Below the pieces are notes generated by a model, which saw nothing but the letters and a program-made list of their open reading frames with translations, was not told the DNA's origin and searched no databases. A DNA stretch of 64,000 bases from an uncultured Hyphomicrobiales bacterium (GTDB lineage: Bacteria; Pseudomonadota; Alphaproteobacteria; Rhizobiales; Beijerinckiaceae). Position numbers and translations under genes: made by a program. Position 1 is the stretch's first letter. The number at the start of each line of letters is the position of its first letter. The stretch lies in the NCBI GenBank assembly GCA_903847605.1, contig CAINED010000012.1:62001-126000 (forward strand). Direction: 5' to 3'. Shown here piece by piece: positions 8,651 through 17,606 of this stretch.

Positions 8651-9874
8651 TCAAGCCACGCGCCGCAACCACACTTTAGGATCGGTCGCGCGTCCCGCGC
8701 GCTCGCCTGACAGCGCCTCGGCCAGCGCCTTGATGCTCGACAAATTATGCACGGGCCGGAATTCGTCGACGTGAGGCAGCATTGCGCGGATGCCCTGCGC
8801 CAGCGCTTCGAAGCGATCGTAGCGCAACAGCGGATTGAGCCAGATCACGCGCCGGCTCGATTTATGCAGTCGCTCCATTTCACGCGCGAGTTCCTGCGTG
8901 CCTTCCCGCTCAAGACCATCAGTAAACAGGAGCACGATGGCGCCCTGCCCCAATACGCGCCGCGACCAGTCGCGATTGAAGCGATGCAGGCATATCCCAA
9001 TGCGCGTGCCGCCGGACCAGTCCTCGACTTCCGCCGTGCAGAGCGCCAGCGCCTCGTCGGGATCCTTGTGCCGCAGCGCGCGCGTGACGTTCGAAAGCCG
9101 CGTACCGAACAGGAATGTATGCACGCGCCGCCGCTTTTCCGTCAGCGCGTGCAGGAAATGCAGGAAGATACGCGTGTAATCGGCCATCGAGCCGGATATG
9201 TCGCAGATCGCGACAACAGGTGGATGGCGCGTCTGGCGCTCGCGCCGCGCGAGCTCGATATTCTGTCCTCCTGCGCGCAGGGAGCGGCGGAAGGTGCGAC
9301 GCGGATCGATGCGCAATCCGCGCAAATCCGCTGCGAAACGGCGCGTGCGCACCTCGTCGTCCGACAGCTGCAATTGCTGTATCGCCCGCGTCGCCGCCGA
9401 CATTTCCTCCGCCGTCATTTGCGCAAAGTCCTTTTTCTGAAGGACCTCGGTTTCCGACATGGTGAAGCGCTGGTCGATCTCGAGTTCGGTCTGCGCCTGC
9501 TCGGGATCCTTGCGCGGCAACAGCGCCTGCGCAACGCGCGTCGCGCCTGCCTTCGGCTTCTGCACCGGCTCGTTTTCGCGCTCGGGTTCTGCCACAGGGG
9601 AAAGCATCGCGATCAGCTTTTCCATGAAGCCGCGGCGCTTCCAGAAGATGTTGAACGCCTGATCGAAGATGACGAGGTGTTCGTATTTCGTGACGAAAAC
9701 CGATTGCAGCGCCGCGCGAAAATCCTCGCGGCGCGTGACGCCTGCGACTTCCACTGCGTTCACGGCATCTATGATGCTGCCGGGGCCAACGGCCATGCCT
9801 GCGGCGCGCAATGCGCGTGCAAAATGCATGATGTTTTCGGCCAGCGCGCCAGCGGGTTCATTCGTTGCAGTCAT
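8651..9874 (-). CDS. coxE: VWA-domain protein, CoxE type
   Basis: A 407-residue protein with a C-terminal von Willebrand A domain. The MIDAS metal site is intact as D225-I-S227-G-S229 in VVAICDISGSMADYTRIF. The N-terminal half is helical with the charged segment typical of CoxE. In CO-dehydrogenase clusters CoxE works with the MoxR ATPase CoxD to mature the molybdenum/copper site, by analogy with MoxR-VWA chaperone pairs. Its start overlaps the YkgJ gene by four bases, and that gene overlaps coxD by four, so the three are translationally coupled. It is the last gene of the coxG-S-L-M-D cluster. Confidence 0.87.
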   Translation of the reverse strand: MTATNEPAGALAENIMHFARALRAAGMAVGPGSIIDAVNAVEVAGVTRREDFRAALQSVFVTKYEHLVIFDQAFNIFWKRRGFMEKLIAMLSPVAEPERENEPVQKPKAGATRVAQALLPRKDPEQAQTELEIDQRFTMSETEVLQKKDFAQMTAEEMSAATRAIQQLQLSDDEVRTRRFAADLRGLRIDPRRTFRRSLRAGGQNIELARRERQTRHPPVVAICDISGSMADYTRIFLHFLHALTEKRRRVHTFLFGTRLSNVTRALRHKDPDEALALCTAEVEDWSGGTRIGICLHRFNRDWSRRVLGQGAIVLLFTDGLEREGTQELAREMERLHKSSRRVIWLNPLLRYDRFEALAQGIRAMLPHVDEFRPVHNLSSIKALAEALSGERAGRATDPKVWLRRVA

Positions 9875-10323
9875 GACGCGCCATTGTCCGCGATGCCGCC
9901 AGCCTCTTCAAGCACGACTTCCCTGTCCTCGAAGACGAGCAGCAGCCTGTCGCCCTCGCGCACGCCGGTAAAGGCCGCATGTTCCGCCGTGCTGCGCGCC
10001 CATTGCCGTATCGCGCTGTGATAGGGCTCGCGCCGCCAAGCGCCGGGTCTTTCGGGATCGCAGGTCACGAGCAGGCCCCAGGGCTCGGGATCGGACAGCA
10101 CGAAGCCAGCATGATCCGGCCGCCACTCTTCGGTGAGATTTTCATCGCGGATCCAGAGACAGTGAAAATTCCGGCAGGTGTGCGGACGCTCTGCATAAAT
10201 GCGGCATCCCTGCCCGCGTTCGAGATTCGCGCACCAGTTTGTGTGATGCTTTTCGATTTCGGGAATCGGAAACACGCGGCAGCACATGTGACAGGGGCCG
10301 CATGTGCGCGCCGCGCCCATCAC
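9871..10323 (-). CDS. YkgJ-type cysteine-cluster protein inside cox cluster
   Basis: A 150-residue protein with eight cysteines in the first 55 residues: C8, C11, C14, C15, C31, C40, C50 and C55, in a CxxCxxCC...C...C...C....C array like that of the YkgJ/Fli B-type zinc- or iron-chelating family. Its gene lies between coxD and coxE with four-base overlaps on both sides, so it should be made in fixed ratio with the two maturation factors. A role in metal handling during maturation of the molybdenum enzyme is a reasonable inference but not established. The C-terminal 60 residues are less conserved and rich in Arg and Glu. Confidence 0.8.
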   Translation of the reverse strand: MMGAARTCGPCHMCCRVFPIPEIEKHHTNWCANLERGQGCRIYAERPHTCRNFHCLWIRDENLTEEWRPDHAGFVLSDPEPWGLLVTCDPERPGAWRREPYHSAIRQWARSTAEHAAFTGVREGDRLLLVFEDREVVLEEAGGIADNGAS

Positions 10324-11258
10324 ACCTTCATCTCGCGGCGCATGTCGGCGATCATCTGCTCGACCTTGCCGCCACCGATCTTGTCGATGTCGTCCTGATA
10401 TTTGAGCAGCACGCCGAGCGTGTCGTTGACGACGCCGGGATCCAGCGCAACCGTGTCGAGTTCGTGCAGCGCGCTCGCCCAGTCGAGCGTCTCGGCGACG
10501 CCGGGCTTCTTGAACAGGTCTTCCTCGCGGAGCTTCTGCACGAAGCGCACGATCTGGCCCGTGAGCTTCGCGGGCGAACCCTTCACTTTCGCGCGCACGA
10601 TCTTCGTTTCGCGCTCGATATCGGGATAGCCGACCCAGTGATAGAAGCAGCGGCGCTTCAGCGCGTCGTGAATTTCGCGCGTACGGTTGGACGTGATGAT
10701 GACGATGGGCGGATGCGCCGCCTTGACCGTGCCAAGTTCGGGAATGGTGATCTGGAAATCCGACAGCACTTCGAGCAGGAAGGCTTCGAAGGCTTCGTCG
10801 GTGCGGTCGAGTTCGTCGATCAGCAGCACCGGCGGGCCTTCCGTTGCAGGCTCCAGCGCCTGCAGGAGTGGCCGCTTGACGAGATAGCGCTCCGAGAACA
10901 CATCGCTTTCAAGGCGCGAGCGATCGGTTTCTCCGGAAGCTTCCGCAAGGCGGATCGCCATCATCTGCGCGGCGTAATTCCATTCGTAAACGGCGGAGGA
11001 GACATCGAGCCCCTCATAGCATTGCATGCGTATGAGACGGCGCCCGAGCGTGCTCGAAAGAACCTTCGCAATCTCCGTCTTGCCAACGCCCGCCTCGCCC
11101 TCGAGGAACAGCGGCCGGCCCATCTTCAGCGAAAGAAACAGCACCGTCGCCAGCGAACGGTCGCCGACGTAATCGGCCTTCGAGAGAAGCGACAGCGTAT
11201 CGTCGATGGAGGCAGGGAGGTTCATGGAGGCTTTCAGAAAATCGCGGAACACTGTCAT
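10320..11258 (-). CDS. coxD: MoxR-family AAA+ ATPase, CoxD type
   Basis: A 312-residue AAA+ ATPase. Walker A is GEAGVGKT (54-61) and Walker B LLIDEL (145-150) followed by DRTDEAFEAF. Sensor 1 is in IVIITSNRTREI, with the arginine-finger-like RRCFYHWVGYP after it. MoxR proteins use ATP to remodel or metallate client enzymes; CoxD of Oligotropha carboxidovorans does so for CO dehydrogenase. It follows coxM by a 98-base repeat-containing gap, and overlaps the YkgJ gene by four bases. A second, non-identical MoxR gene lies at 60.1 kb with a different VWA partner. Confidence 0.9.
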   Translation of the reverse strand: MTVFRDFLKASMNLPASIDDTLSLLSKADYVGDRSLATVLFLSLKMGRPLFLEGEAGVGKTEIAKVLSSTLGRRLIRMQCYEGLDVSSAVYEWNYAAQMMAIRLAEASGETDRSRLESDVFSERYLVKRPLLQALEPATEGPPVLLIDELDRTDEAFEAFLLEVLSDFQITIPELGTVKAAHPPIVIITSNRTREIHDALKRRCFYHWVGYPDIERETKIVRAKVKGSPAKLTGQIVRFVQKLREEDLFKKPGVAETLDWASALHELDTVALDPGVVNDTLGVLLKYQDDIDKIGGGKVEQMIADMRREMKV

Positions 11259-11349
11259 CCCGGACGGCCGAAGGCCGATCCGGGATCGTTATGTTTATCC
11301 CTCCCGAGCGGTCCCGGATAATTCGCTGCGCGATTTTCCGGGATGACAG
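11252..11349. repeat. Dispersed CATCCCGG palindromic element with 12-bp terminal inverted repeats
   Basis: The 98-base element begins with CTGTCATCCCGG (11252-11263) and ends with its exact reverse complement CCGGGATGACAG (11338-11349). Inside are a smaller hairpin around GGCCGAAGGCC and a GATCC/GGATC pair. It fills the coxM-coxD gap and could form a strong RNA hairpin there, changing relative expression within the operon. Confidence 0.75.
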
Positions 11350-11356
11350 GCTGTAC

Positions 11357-12163
11357 TTACTTCCCGTTCGCCTTGTTGACGGCGCGGCGGCACATCACGC
11401 CGATGAGATGCGCGCGATAGGCGGCGTCGGCATGAATGTCGCTATTGAGCCCGTCCGCTGAAGCGTTGACGCCTTCCAGCGACTTCACGTGGAATTTCGC
11501 CGTCAGCGCCGCCTCGAACTTTGAAGCGCGGAAGACGCCGTTCGAGCCCGCGCCCGTGACGGCGACGCGCACTTCCTTGCCGCGACGCGCGACGAAAACG
11601 CCGACCATCGCATAGCGCGAAGCCGGGTTCGGGAATTTCATATACGCGGCTTTTGACGGGATCGGGAAGACGATCTTGGTGATCAGTTCGCCCGGCTCCA
11701 GCGCGGTCTCGAAAAGACCCTTGAAGAAATCGTCGGCAGCAATCTTGCGCTTGTTCGTAAAGACGGTGGCGTTCAGCGCGAGGACGGCGGAGGGATAATC
11801 CGCGGCCGGATCGTTATTGGCGACCGAACCGCCGATCGTGCCGCGATGACGCACGGCCGGATCGCCGATCATGCCCGCGAGATCGGCGAGCGCCGGGATC
11901 GCATCCTGCACAATCTTGGAATTGGCGACGTCGTAATGGCGCGTCATCGCGCCGATCACGATGGCGCGGCCCCTTTGCTCTATGCCGGCGAGTTTATCGG
12001 CGGCGGGATTGAGGTCGATGATCGCCGAGGGCGAAGCAAGGCGCTGCTTCATCGTCGGCAGCAATGTCATGCCGCCGGCAAGGAACTTCGCGTCCTCGTT
12101 CTTCTCGGCAAGATTGATCGCCTTACGCGCGCTGTCGACGCGATGGTAGGTGAACTGATACAT
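11357..12163 (-). CDS. coxM: Molybdenum hydroxylase FAD subunit, CoxM type
   Basis: A 268-residue FAD-binding subunit. The two flavin loops are visible: [15 protein letters not shown] (near residues 28-42) and [16 protein letters not shown] (about residue 110). In the complex this subunit takes electrons from the iron-sulfur subunit and passes them to quinone or another acceptor. It is encoded 45 bases after coxL on the same strand. The length is near the usual 280-290 for CoxM. Whether the physiological substrate is CO depends on the large subunit, which is of the form II type. Confidence 0.92.
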   Translation of the reverse strand: MYQFTYHRVDSARKAINLAEKNEDAKFLAGGMTLLPTMKQRLASPSAIIDLNPAADKLAGIEQRGRAIVIGAMTRHYDVANSKIVQDAIPALADLAGMIGDPAVRHRGTIGGSVANNDPAADYPSAVLALNATVFTNKRKIAADDFFKGLFETALEPGELITKIVFPIPSKAAYMKFPNPASRYAMVGVFVARRGKEVRVAVTGAGSNGVFRASKFEAALTAKFHVKSLEGVNASADGLNSDIHADAAYRAHLIGVMCRRAVNKANGK

Positions 12164-12208
12164 GCTTTTCTCCCGTATAGTCCTGTCTGTCGATTTCGAG
12201 TTTGAAAC

Positions 12209-14575
12209 TTATTCGGCGGCCTTTTTTGCGACGGCCTTTTGCGCGGCGCGCCACACGTTCAGCGGCGTTGCCGGCATCGGCACGTCTTCGTGGCCGAGCG
12301 CGTCCGTGATGGCGTTGATGACCGCAGGCGGCGCAGCGATGGCGCCTGCTTCGCCGCAGCCCTTGATGCCCAGCGGATTGGACGGACACGGCGTCTGCGT
12401 CATGCCGACATTGTAGGAGGGCAGATCGTCGGCGCGCGGCATGCAGTAATCGTTGAAGCTCGCGGTCACGAGTTGGCCGTCCTTGTTGTAGTGAACGCCT
12501 TCGAGCAGCGCCTGGCCGACGCCCTGGCCGATGCCGCCATGCACCTGCCCCTCGACGATCATCGGATTGATGACGCGGCCGAAGTCGTCGACCGCCGTCC
12601 AGCGATCGATGCGTGTGATGCCGGTTTCCGGATCGACTTCCACCTCGCAGATGTGAACGCCTGCCGGGAAGGTGAAGTTGGTCGGATCCCAGAAGGCGCC
12701 TTCCTTGAGGCCGGGCTCGAGATCCTGCCCGTTGAACTTGTGCGCGATATAGGCCTGCAACGCGACCGAACCGAAATCGAGGTTCCTGTCGGTGCCCTTC
12801 ACCGAAAACTTGCCATCCTTGAAGTCGATGTCGTTCTCGGAGGCTTCAAGGCAGTAAGCGGCGACCTTCTTGCCCTTGGCGATCACCTTGTCGAGCGCCT
12901 TGAAGATCGCGCTCATGCCGACAGCGCCGGAACGCGAGCCATAGGTGCCCATGCCCATCTGCACCTTGTCGGTATCGCCATGGACGATGGAGACATTGTC
13001 GATCGGTATGCCCAGGCGATCGCTGACGAGTTGCGCAAAGGTCGTCTCGTGCCCTTGTCCGTGCGAATGCGAGCCGGTCAGCACTTCGACAGTGCCGATG
13101 GGGTTCACGCGCACTTCCGCCGATTCCCACAGGCCGACGCCGGCGCCGAGCGATCCGACGGCCGCAGACGGCGCGATGCCGCAGGCCTCGATATAGGCGG
13201 AGAAACCGATGCCGCGCAATTTGCCTGCGCGTGCGGACAGCGCCTTGCGCCGGGCGAGGCCGCGATAGTCGGCCATCTTCAGCGCCTTTTCGAGCGCAGC
13301 CTGATAGTTGCCGGTGTCGTAGGCCATGATGACAGGCGTCTGGTGCGGGAAACTGCGCACGAAATTCTTCAGGCGGAACTGCGCGGGATCGACGCCCGTT
13401 TCGCGCGCCGCCACTTCGACGAGGCGTTCGACAACGAATGTCGCTTCAGGACGGCCTGCGCCGCGATAGGCGTCGACAGGCGTCGTGTTCGTGTAAATGC
13501 CATCAACTTCCGCATAAATGGCGGGAATGTCGTACTGGCCTGACAGCAGCGGCGCGTAGAGATAGGTCGGCACCGACGACGAGAAGGTCGAGAGATACGC
13601 GCCGAGATTGGCCTTCGTATTCACGCGCAATCCAGTGATCTTGCCGCCCTCGTCGAGCGCCAGTTCGGCATGGGTGACGTGATCGCGGCCGTGCGCATCC
13701 GACAAAAAGGATTCGCTGCGATCCGCCGTCCATTTGACGGGACGACCGACTTTCTTCGCAGCCCAGACGCAGACCGTCTCTTCCGCATAGATGAATATCT
13801 TCGAGCCAAAGCCGCCGCCGACATCCGGCGCAATGACGCGCAGCTTGTGTTCCGGCGCGATGCCGATAAAGGCGGAGAGGACGAGACGCGCGACATGCGG
13901 GTTCTGGCTTGTCGTATAGAGCGTGAAGGACTCGGTGCCCGGCTCGTAATCGCCGACAGCAGCGCGCGGCTCCATCGCATTGGGCACCAGGCGATTGTTC
14001 ACGATGTCGAGTTTTGTAACGTGCTTCGCCTTGGCGAAAGCAGCATCCGCTGCAGCCTTGTCGCCAAGATGCCAATTATACACGGTGTTGTTGCCCGAGA
14101 CCTCATGGATGACGGGCGCGCCCTTCTTCACGGCGTCGTTCATGTCGACGACAGCGGGCAGCACCTTGTAGTCGACCTTGATCTTTTCGGAGGCGTCGCG
14201 CGCTTGCGCCAGCGTTTCCGCAATAACGACGGCTACATGATCGCCGACATAACGCACTTTGCCCTGCGCCAGCGCGGGATGTGCGCCGGCCTTCATGGCC
14301 GAGCCGTCCTTGCTGTGAATCATCCAGCCGCAGATGAGACCGCCGACCTTGTCGGCGGCGATGTCGTCGCCGGTGAGAATGGCAAGCACGCCATCGGCGG
14401 CCCTAGCATCGCGCGTATCGATGCTCTTGATCTCGGCATGGGCATGGGGCGAGCGCAGGAAATAGGCATAGGCCTGTCCGGGACGGTTGATGTCGTCCGT
14501 ATACTGGCCGCGCCCCGTGATGAAACGAAGGTCTTCCTTGCGGCGAACCGCTGCGCCGATACCTGTAGCGGACAT
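12209..14575 (-). CDS. Molybdenum hydroxylase large subunit, CoxL form II type
   Basis: A 788-residue large subunit of the xanthine-oxidase family. The start at 14575 follows GGAGGGTGAG; longer frames lack such a site. Key loops are DVGGGFGSK (251-259, molybdenum cofactor), the active-site loop AYRGAGR (369-375) and GCGEAG (739-744) with the catalytic Glu742. True CO dehydrogenases (form I) carry AYXCSFR with a copper-bound Cys; AYRGAGR marks form II, for which CO is a poor or unproven substrate. So this enzyme is probably a hydroxylase of another aldehyde, purine or heterocycle, though it is commonly annotated as CO dehydrogenase. It sits in the middle of the gene order S-L-M. Confidence 0.93.
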   Translation of the reverse strand: MSATGIGAAVRRKEDLRFITGRGQYTDDINRPGQAYAYFLRSPHAHAEIKSIDTRDARAADGVLAILTGDDIAADKVGGLICGWMIHSKDGSAMKAGAHPALAQGKVRYVGDHVAVVIAETLAQARDASEKIKVDYKVLPAVVDMNDAVKKGAPVIHEVSGNNTVYNWHLGDKAAADAAFAKAKHVTKLDIVNNRLVPNAMEPRAAVGDYEPGTESFTLYTTSQNPHVARLVLSAFIGIAPEHKLRVIAPDVGGGFGSKIFIYAEETVCVWAAKKVGRPVKWTADRSESFLSDAHGRDHVTHAELALDEGGKITGLRVNTKANLGAYLSTFSSSVPTYLYAPLLSGQYDIPAIYAEVDGIYTNTTPVDAYRGAGRPEATFVVERLVEVAARETGVDPAQFRLKNFVRSFPHQTPVIMAYDTGNYQAALEKALKMADYRGLARRKALSARAGKLRGIGFSAYIEACGIAPSAAVGSLGAGVGLWESAEVRVNPIGTVEVLTGSHSHGQGHETTFAQLVSDRLGIPIDNVSIVHGDTDKVQMGMGTYGSRSGAVGMSAIFKALDKVIAKGKKVAAYCLEASENDIDFKDGKFSVKGTDRNLDFGSVALQAYIAHKFNGQDLEPGLKEGAFWDPTNFTFPAGVHICEVEVDPETGITRIDRWTAVDDFGRVINPMIVEGQVHGGIGQGVGQALLEGVHYNKDGQLVTASFNDYCMPRADDLPSYNVGMTQTPCPSNPLGIKGCGEAGAIAAPPAVINAITDALGHEDVPMPATPLNVWRAAQKAVAKKAAE

Positions 14576-14647
14576 CTCACCCTCCATGAGCAATCGACAT
14601 CGACGGACAAGCGAGGGACAGCGAACACGGCCGCCGTCCCGCAAAAA

Positions 14648-15118
14648 TCATTTCGCCATCGCTTCCGCGCCGGCCGCCACCGCCTTGACGATATTGTGAT
14701 AGCCTGTGCAGCGGCACAGATTGCCTTCGAGTTCGTGGCGGATCGTCTGTTCGTCGAGCGTGTTGCCCTTGCGATTGACGATATCGACAGAGGTCATGAT
14801 CATCCCAGGCGTGCAGAAACCGCATTGCAGGGCGTGATTTTCGCGGAAGGCTTCCTGCATCGGATGCAGCTTGCCGTCCTGCGCGAGGCCTTCAATCGTC
14901 GTGACATTCGCGCCTTCGAGGGTCAGCGCCAGCACGGTGCAAGACTTGATCGCCTTGCCATCGACATGAACGACGCAGCAGCCGCACTGGCTCGTGTCGC
15001 AGCCGACATGGGTGCCGGTCAAACGAAGATCTTCACGCAGAAACTGCACCAGCAAAGTGCGCGCGTCGACATTCGCCGAGACGGCCTTGCCGTTTACCGT
15101 CATTGAAACCTTGGGCAT
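14648..15118 (-). CDS. coxS: Molybdenum hydroxylase [2Fe-2S] subunit, CoxS type
   Basis: A 156-residue protein with both [2Fe-2S] sets: the plant-ferredoxin type C40, C45, C48, C60 ([10 protein letters not shown]...SC) and the all-alpha type C99, C102, C135, C137 (CGFC...CRC). The start at 15118 follows a perfect AGGAGGA. It carries electrons from the molybdenum site of the large subunit to the FAD subunit. It is the first of the three structural genes in transcription order S-L-M, with a 72-base gap to coxL. The length is normal for the family. Confidence 0.95.
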   Translation of the reverse strand: MPKVSMTVNGKAVSANVDARTLLVQFLREDLRLTGTHVGCDTSQCGCCVVHVDGKAIKSCTVLALTLEGANVTTIEGLAQDGKLHPMQEAFRENHALQCGFCTPGMIMTSVDIVNRKGNTLDEQTIRHELEGNLCRCTGYHNIVKAVAAGAEAMAK

Positions 15119-15315
15119 ACTTTCCTCCTCATTCCGCAAACTGCATCGGTGAAAGACTGGCCGCCTGACCGGCCAATCCGTTCGCGCCGCACGGAGCGGC
15201 CATGAATGTCAAATCCTCGTCTTTCGCCGCGGAAAAATCTGCCGGGCAAAAAATCTCGAAGCCAGTCTGTGCATTTGGACCGTCATGGTCAAGCAGCAGA
15301 GCCGGCCGGCAGCGA

Positions 15316-15768
15316 TCAGCCGGCGCGGACAATTTCCGCGAATTTGGCGAAAAACGCGTCGGCATTCTTCTTGGCGACGCCGTCGATGAGACGGCCGCCA
15401 AGCTGCGCGATCTTGCCGCCGACATTGGCCTCGACGTCGTAAACGAGGATCGTGCCGCCATCCGGCCCATCCTTGAGGCTCACATTCGCGCCACCCTTGG
15501 CAAAGCCGGCAATGCCACCCTCGCCCTGCCCGGAGATCCGGTAGCCGTTCGGCGGATCGATGTCGGTCAGTTCCACATTGCCCTTGAAGGTCGCGCTGAC
15601 CGGGCCGACCTTGATTTTGGCGACCGCCTTGAAGCCGTTTTCGCCGGTGCGCTCGAGCTCCTGGCAGCCCGGAATGCATTGCTTGAGTACTTCGGGATCG
15701 TTCAGCTTGTCCCATACGGACTGGCGGCTCGCGGGAAGGCTGACCTCCCCCTGCATCGTCATGGCCAT
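15316..15768 (-). CDS. coxG: CoxG-like SRPBCC protein
   Basis: A 150-residue START/SRPBCC-fold protein. Its pattern (MTMQGEVSLPASRQSVWDKL near the start, then DPEVLKQCIPGCQELE) is that of the CO dehydrogenase subunit G family, with the buried-cavity fold that binds hydrophobic ligands; CoxG in some bacteria anchors the dehydrogenase to the membrane through a C-terminal helix. Here no such hydrophobic tail is seen. It heads the minus-strand cox cluster, 197 bases upstream of coxS. The intergenic region between them has no other gene. Confidence 0.88.
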   Translation of the reverse strand: MAMTMQGEVSLPASRQSVWDKLNDPEVLKQCIPGCQELERTGENGFKAVAKIKVGPVSATFKGNVELTDIDPPNGYRISGQGEGGIAGFAKGGANVSLKDGPDGGTILVYDVEANVGGKIAQLGGRLIDGVAKKNADAFFAKFAEIVRAG

Positions 15769-16018
15769 TTGTCACCTCGGTCTAAAAATCCGGGAAATCT
15801 CCGGCGCCCTTATCACGCGAGGGGCGGGGCGAAGTCCAGCCCCCTTCCCGCCGCACCGCCAGGCCGCGCGCCGCCCCGGTCCGGGCAAAATCCTGTGGCT
15901 TCCGGAACATGCTGGCGCCCTCGGCGATTTCCCATTGCGCATGACGCCAGCCAAGGCTATGCGCTGAATGACCCGGGAAAATAATTCAGGCCACAGCGGC
16001 ATAAGAGGGGGCGAGGCT

Positions 16019-17158
16019 ATGGCAGGGATGAAGGTCGGCGAAGAAGTCTTCAACGTCGAGGTCGAGGGGCCGGAAAACGCTCCTTGTCTCATGCTTTCCA
16101 ATTCGCTCGGCACCACGATGCATATGTGGGACGCCCAGATGCCGGCCCTCACGCAGCGCTTCCGGGTGATCCGCTACGACGCGCGGGGCCACGGCAAGAG
16201 CGTCGCGGAGGACGGGCCCTATTCGATCGAACAACTGGCCCGGGACGCGCTCAACATTCTCGATGCGCTCGGCGTAGAAAAGACCCATTTCATGGGCCTC
16301 AGCATGGGCGGCATGGTCGGCATGTGGCTTCTTACCCATGCCCGCGAGCGCATCGGCAAGGCCGTGCTGTGCAATACCGGCGCCTTCATGGGTGCGCCCG
16401 ATCTCTGGAATACGCGCATCCGGGCCGCCCGCAACGGGCAGATGGAAAGCCTCGTGCCGCAGACCATCGATCGCTGGTTCACCAAGGAATTTCAGGAAAA
16501 GTCGCCCGACGCCGTCAAGCGCGTCGCCGCGATGATGCGCTCGACGCCGCCGCTCGGCTACGCGTCCTGCTGTGCCGCCATCCGCGACATGGACCAGCGC
16601 GAGGCGATCCGCTCTATCAGCAACCCGGTGCTCGTCATCGTCGGACAGCACGATCCGGCGACGCCGCCCTCCATGGGCGGGTTGATCGCCCATTCCATCA
16701 AGGGCGCGCGCCTGATCGACCTCGACGCCGCCCATATCTCCAATGTCGAGGCGGAGGCGGCCTTCACCCGCGCCGTGGTGACGTTCCTGACCGCGCCGGA
16801 ACGGGCGGCCGCCCCCCCCGCGGAAGAAAAGCCGGCTGCTGCAAAGCGCGCCGGCAAGAAATCCGCAGCTAAAAATCAGGCTGCCGGCAAAGCGCCTGCC
16901 AAAAAGGCCGGCAAGAAAGCCGCGAAAAAGGCCGCCAGGAAAGCAGCAAAGAAAGCGGTAAAGAAAGCTCCCAGGAAAGCTGCGAAAAAAGCGGGTAAAG
17001 CCGTAGCCAGGAAGGCCGGCAAAAAGGCGGCAAAGAAGTCAGCCAAGAACACTGCAAAGAAAGCCGCTAAGAAGCCGGCAAAGAAAGCGCCGGCGAAGAA
17101 GCCCGCCAAGAAGGCGCGCAAGTCCGCTAAAAAATCCGGCAAGAAGGCGAAGCGCTGA
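16019..17158 (+). CDS. pcaD: 3-oxoadipate enol-lactonase-like alpha/beta hydrolase with histone-like Lys/Ala tail
   Basis: A 379-residue protein in two parts. Residues 1-260 are an alpha/beta hydrolase with nucleophile S95 in GLSMGG, a probable acid in GQHDPATP (D211) and H239 in AAHISN, very like PcaD, which opens 3-oxoadipate enol-lactone in the beta-ketoadipate pathway. Residues about 265-379 are almost entirely Lys and Ala with few Arg, Gly and Pro (units such as KKAAKKA), like histone H1 or PhaF/AlgP tails. Such tails bind DNA, polyphosphate or membranes; PcaD normally ends near residue 260. The start at 16019 follows GAGGGGGCGAGG. The stop overlaps pcaC by one base (TGATG). Confidence 0.88.
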   Translation: MAGMKVGEEVFNVEVEGPENAPCLMLSNSLGTTMHMWDAQMPALTQRFRVIRYDARGHGKSVAEDGPYSIEQLARDALNILDALGVEKTHFMGLSMGGMVGMWLLTHARERIGKAVLCNTGAFMGAPDLWNTRIRAARNGQMESLVPQTIDRWFTKEFQEKSPDAVKRVAAMMRSTPPLGYASCCAAIRDMDQREAIRSISNPVLVIVGQHDPATPPSMGGLIAHSIKGARLIDLDAAHISNVEAEAAFTRAVVTFLTAPERAAAPPAEEKPAAAKRAGKKSAAKNQAAGKAPAKKAGKKAAKKAARKAAKKAVKKAPRKAAKKAGKAVARKAGKKAAKKSAKNTAKKAAKKPAKKAPAKKPAKKARKSAKKSGKKAKR

Positions 17159-17550
17159 TGCCGCACGAAACGCCGACGGACGAACGGTATCAGCGCGGCG
17201 CCAATATGCGCCGCAAGGTTCTCGGCGACGCCTGGGTCGAGAACTCCGAAAAGAACCGCAACGCGTTCAACAATGACTGGGTCGATTTCATCACCCGCGG
17301 CGCGTGGTGCGATGTGTGGACGCGGCCCGGCCTCGAACCCAAGATTCGCTCCGTCATCACGCTTTCCGTCGTGCTGTCGCTCGGTCACTGGGACGAATTC
17401 CGCCTGCATCTGCGCGGCGCGATCAATAACGGCTGGAGCCGCGACGAGATCAAGGAAATGATCATCCACGCTGCCGTCTATGCCGGCGTTCCCGCCGCGA
17501 ACCACGCCATGAAAGAAGCGGACGTCTTCTTCAGAGAAATGGGAATGTGA
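17158..17550 (+). CDS. pcaC: 4-carboxymuconolactone decarboxylase
   Basis: A 130-residue AhpD-fold protein of the carboxymuconolactone decarboxylase family. The whole length fits PcaC: YQRGANMRRKVLGDAWVE at the start, then RGAWCDVWTRPGLEPKIRS and the helix with the proton-relay pair in GHWDEFRLHLRGAINNG. PcaC converts 4-carboxymuconolactone to 3-oxoadipate enol-lactone, the substrate of the preceding PcaD. The genes overlap by one base, so the two steps are made together. No other pca gene is in the window. A strong terminator follows. Confidence 0.92.
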   Translation: MPHETPTDERYQRGANMRRKVLGDAWVENSEKNRNAFNNDWVDFITRGAWCDVWTRPGLEPKIRSVITLSVVLSLGHWDEFRLHLRGAINNGWSRDEIKEMIIHAAVYAGVPAANHAMKEADVFFREMGM

Positions 17551-17555
17551 TTTTC

Positions 17556-17585
17556 GACGCGCTCTTCGGAGCGCGTTTTCTTTTC
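17556..17585 (+). terminator. Rho-independent terminator with UUCG loop after pcaC
   Basis: Stem ACGCGCTC/GAGCGCGT (17557-17564 and 17569-17576) closed by a C(UUCG)G tetraloop and followed by TTTTCTTTTC. It separates the pca pair from the branched-chain amino acid transporter genes. Confidence 0.85.
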
Positions 17586-17606
17586 AAGCAGGAGCGCGCC
17601 CTAGGC

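Noticed and set aside
12209-15768. Call as a genuine (form I) CO dehydrogenase
   Set aside because: The active-site loop is AYRGAGR and not AYXCSFR; the copper-binding Cys is absent.
16876-17505. Minus-strand Phe/Ala-rich frame opposite the tail of pcaD
   Set aside because: Generated by the AAG/GCC repeats of the Lys/Ala tail read in reverse (CTT/GGC); not a membrane protein gene.
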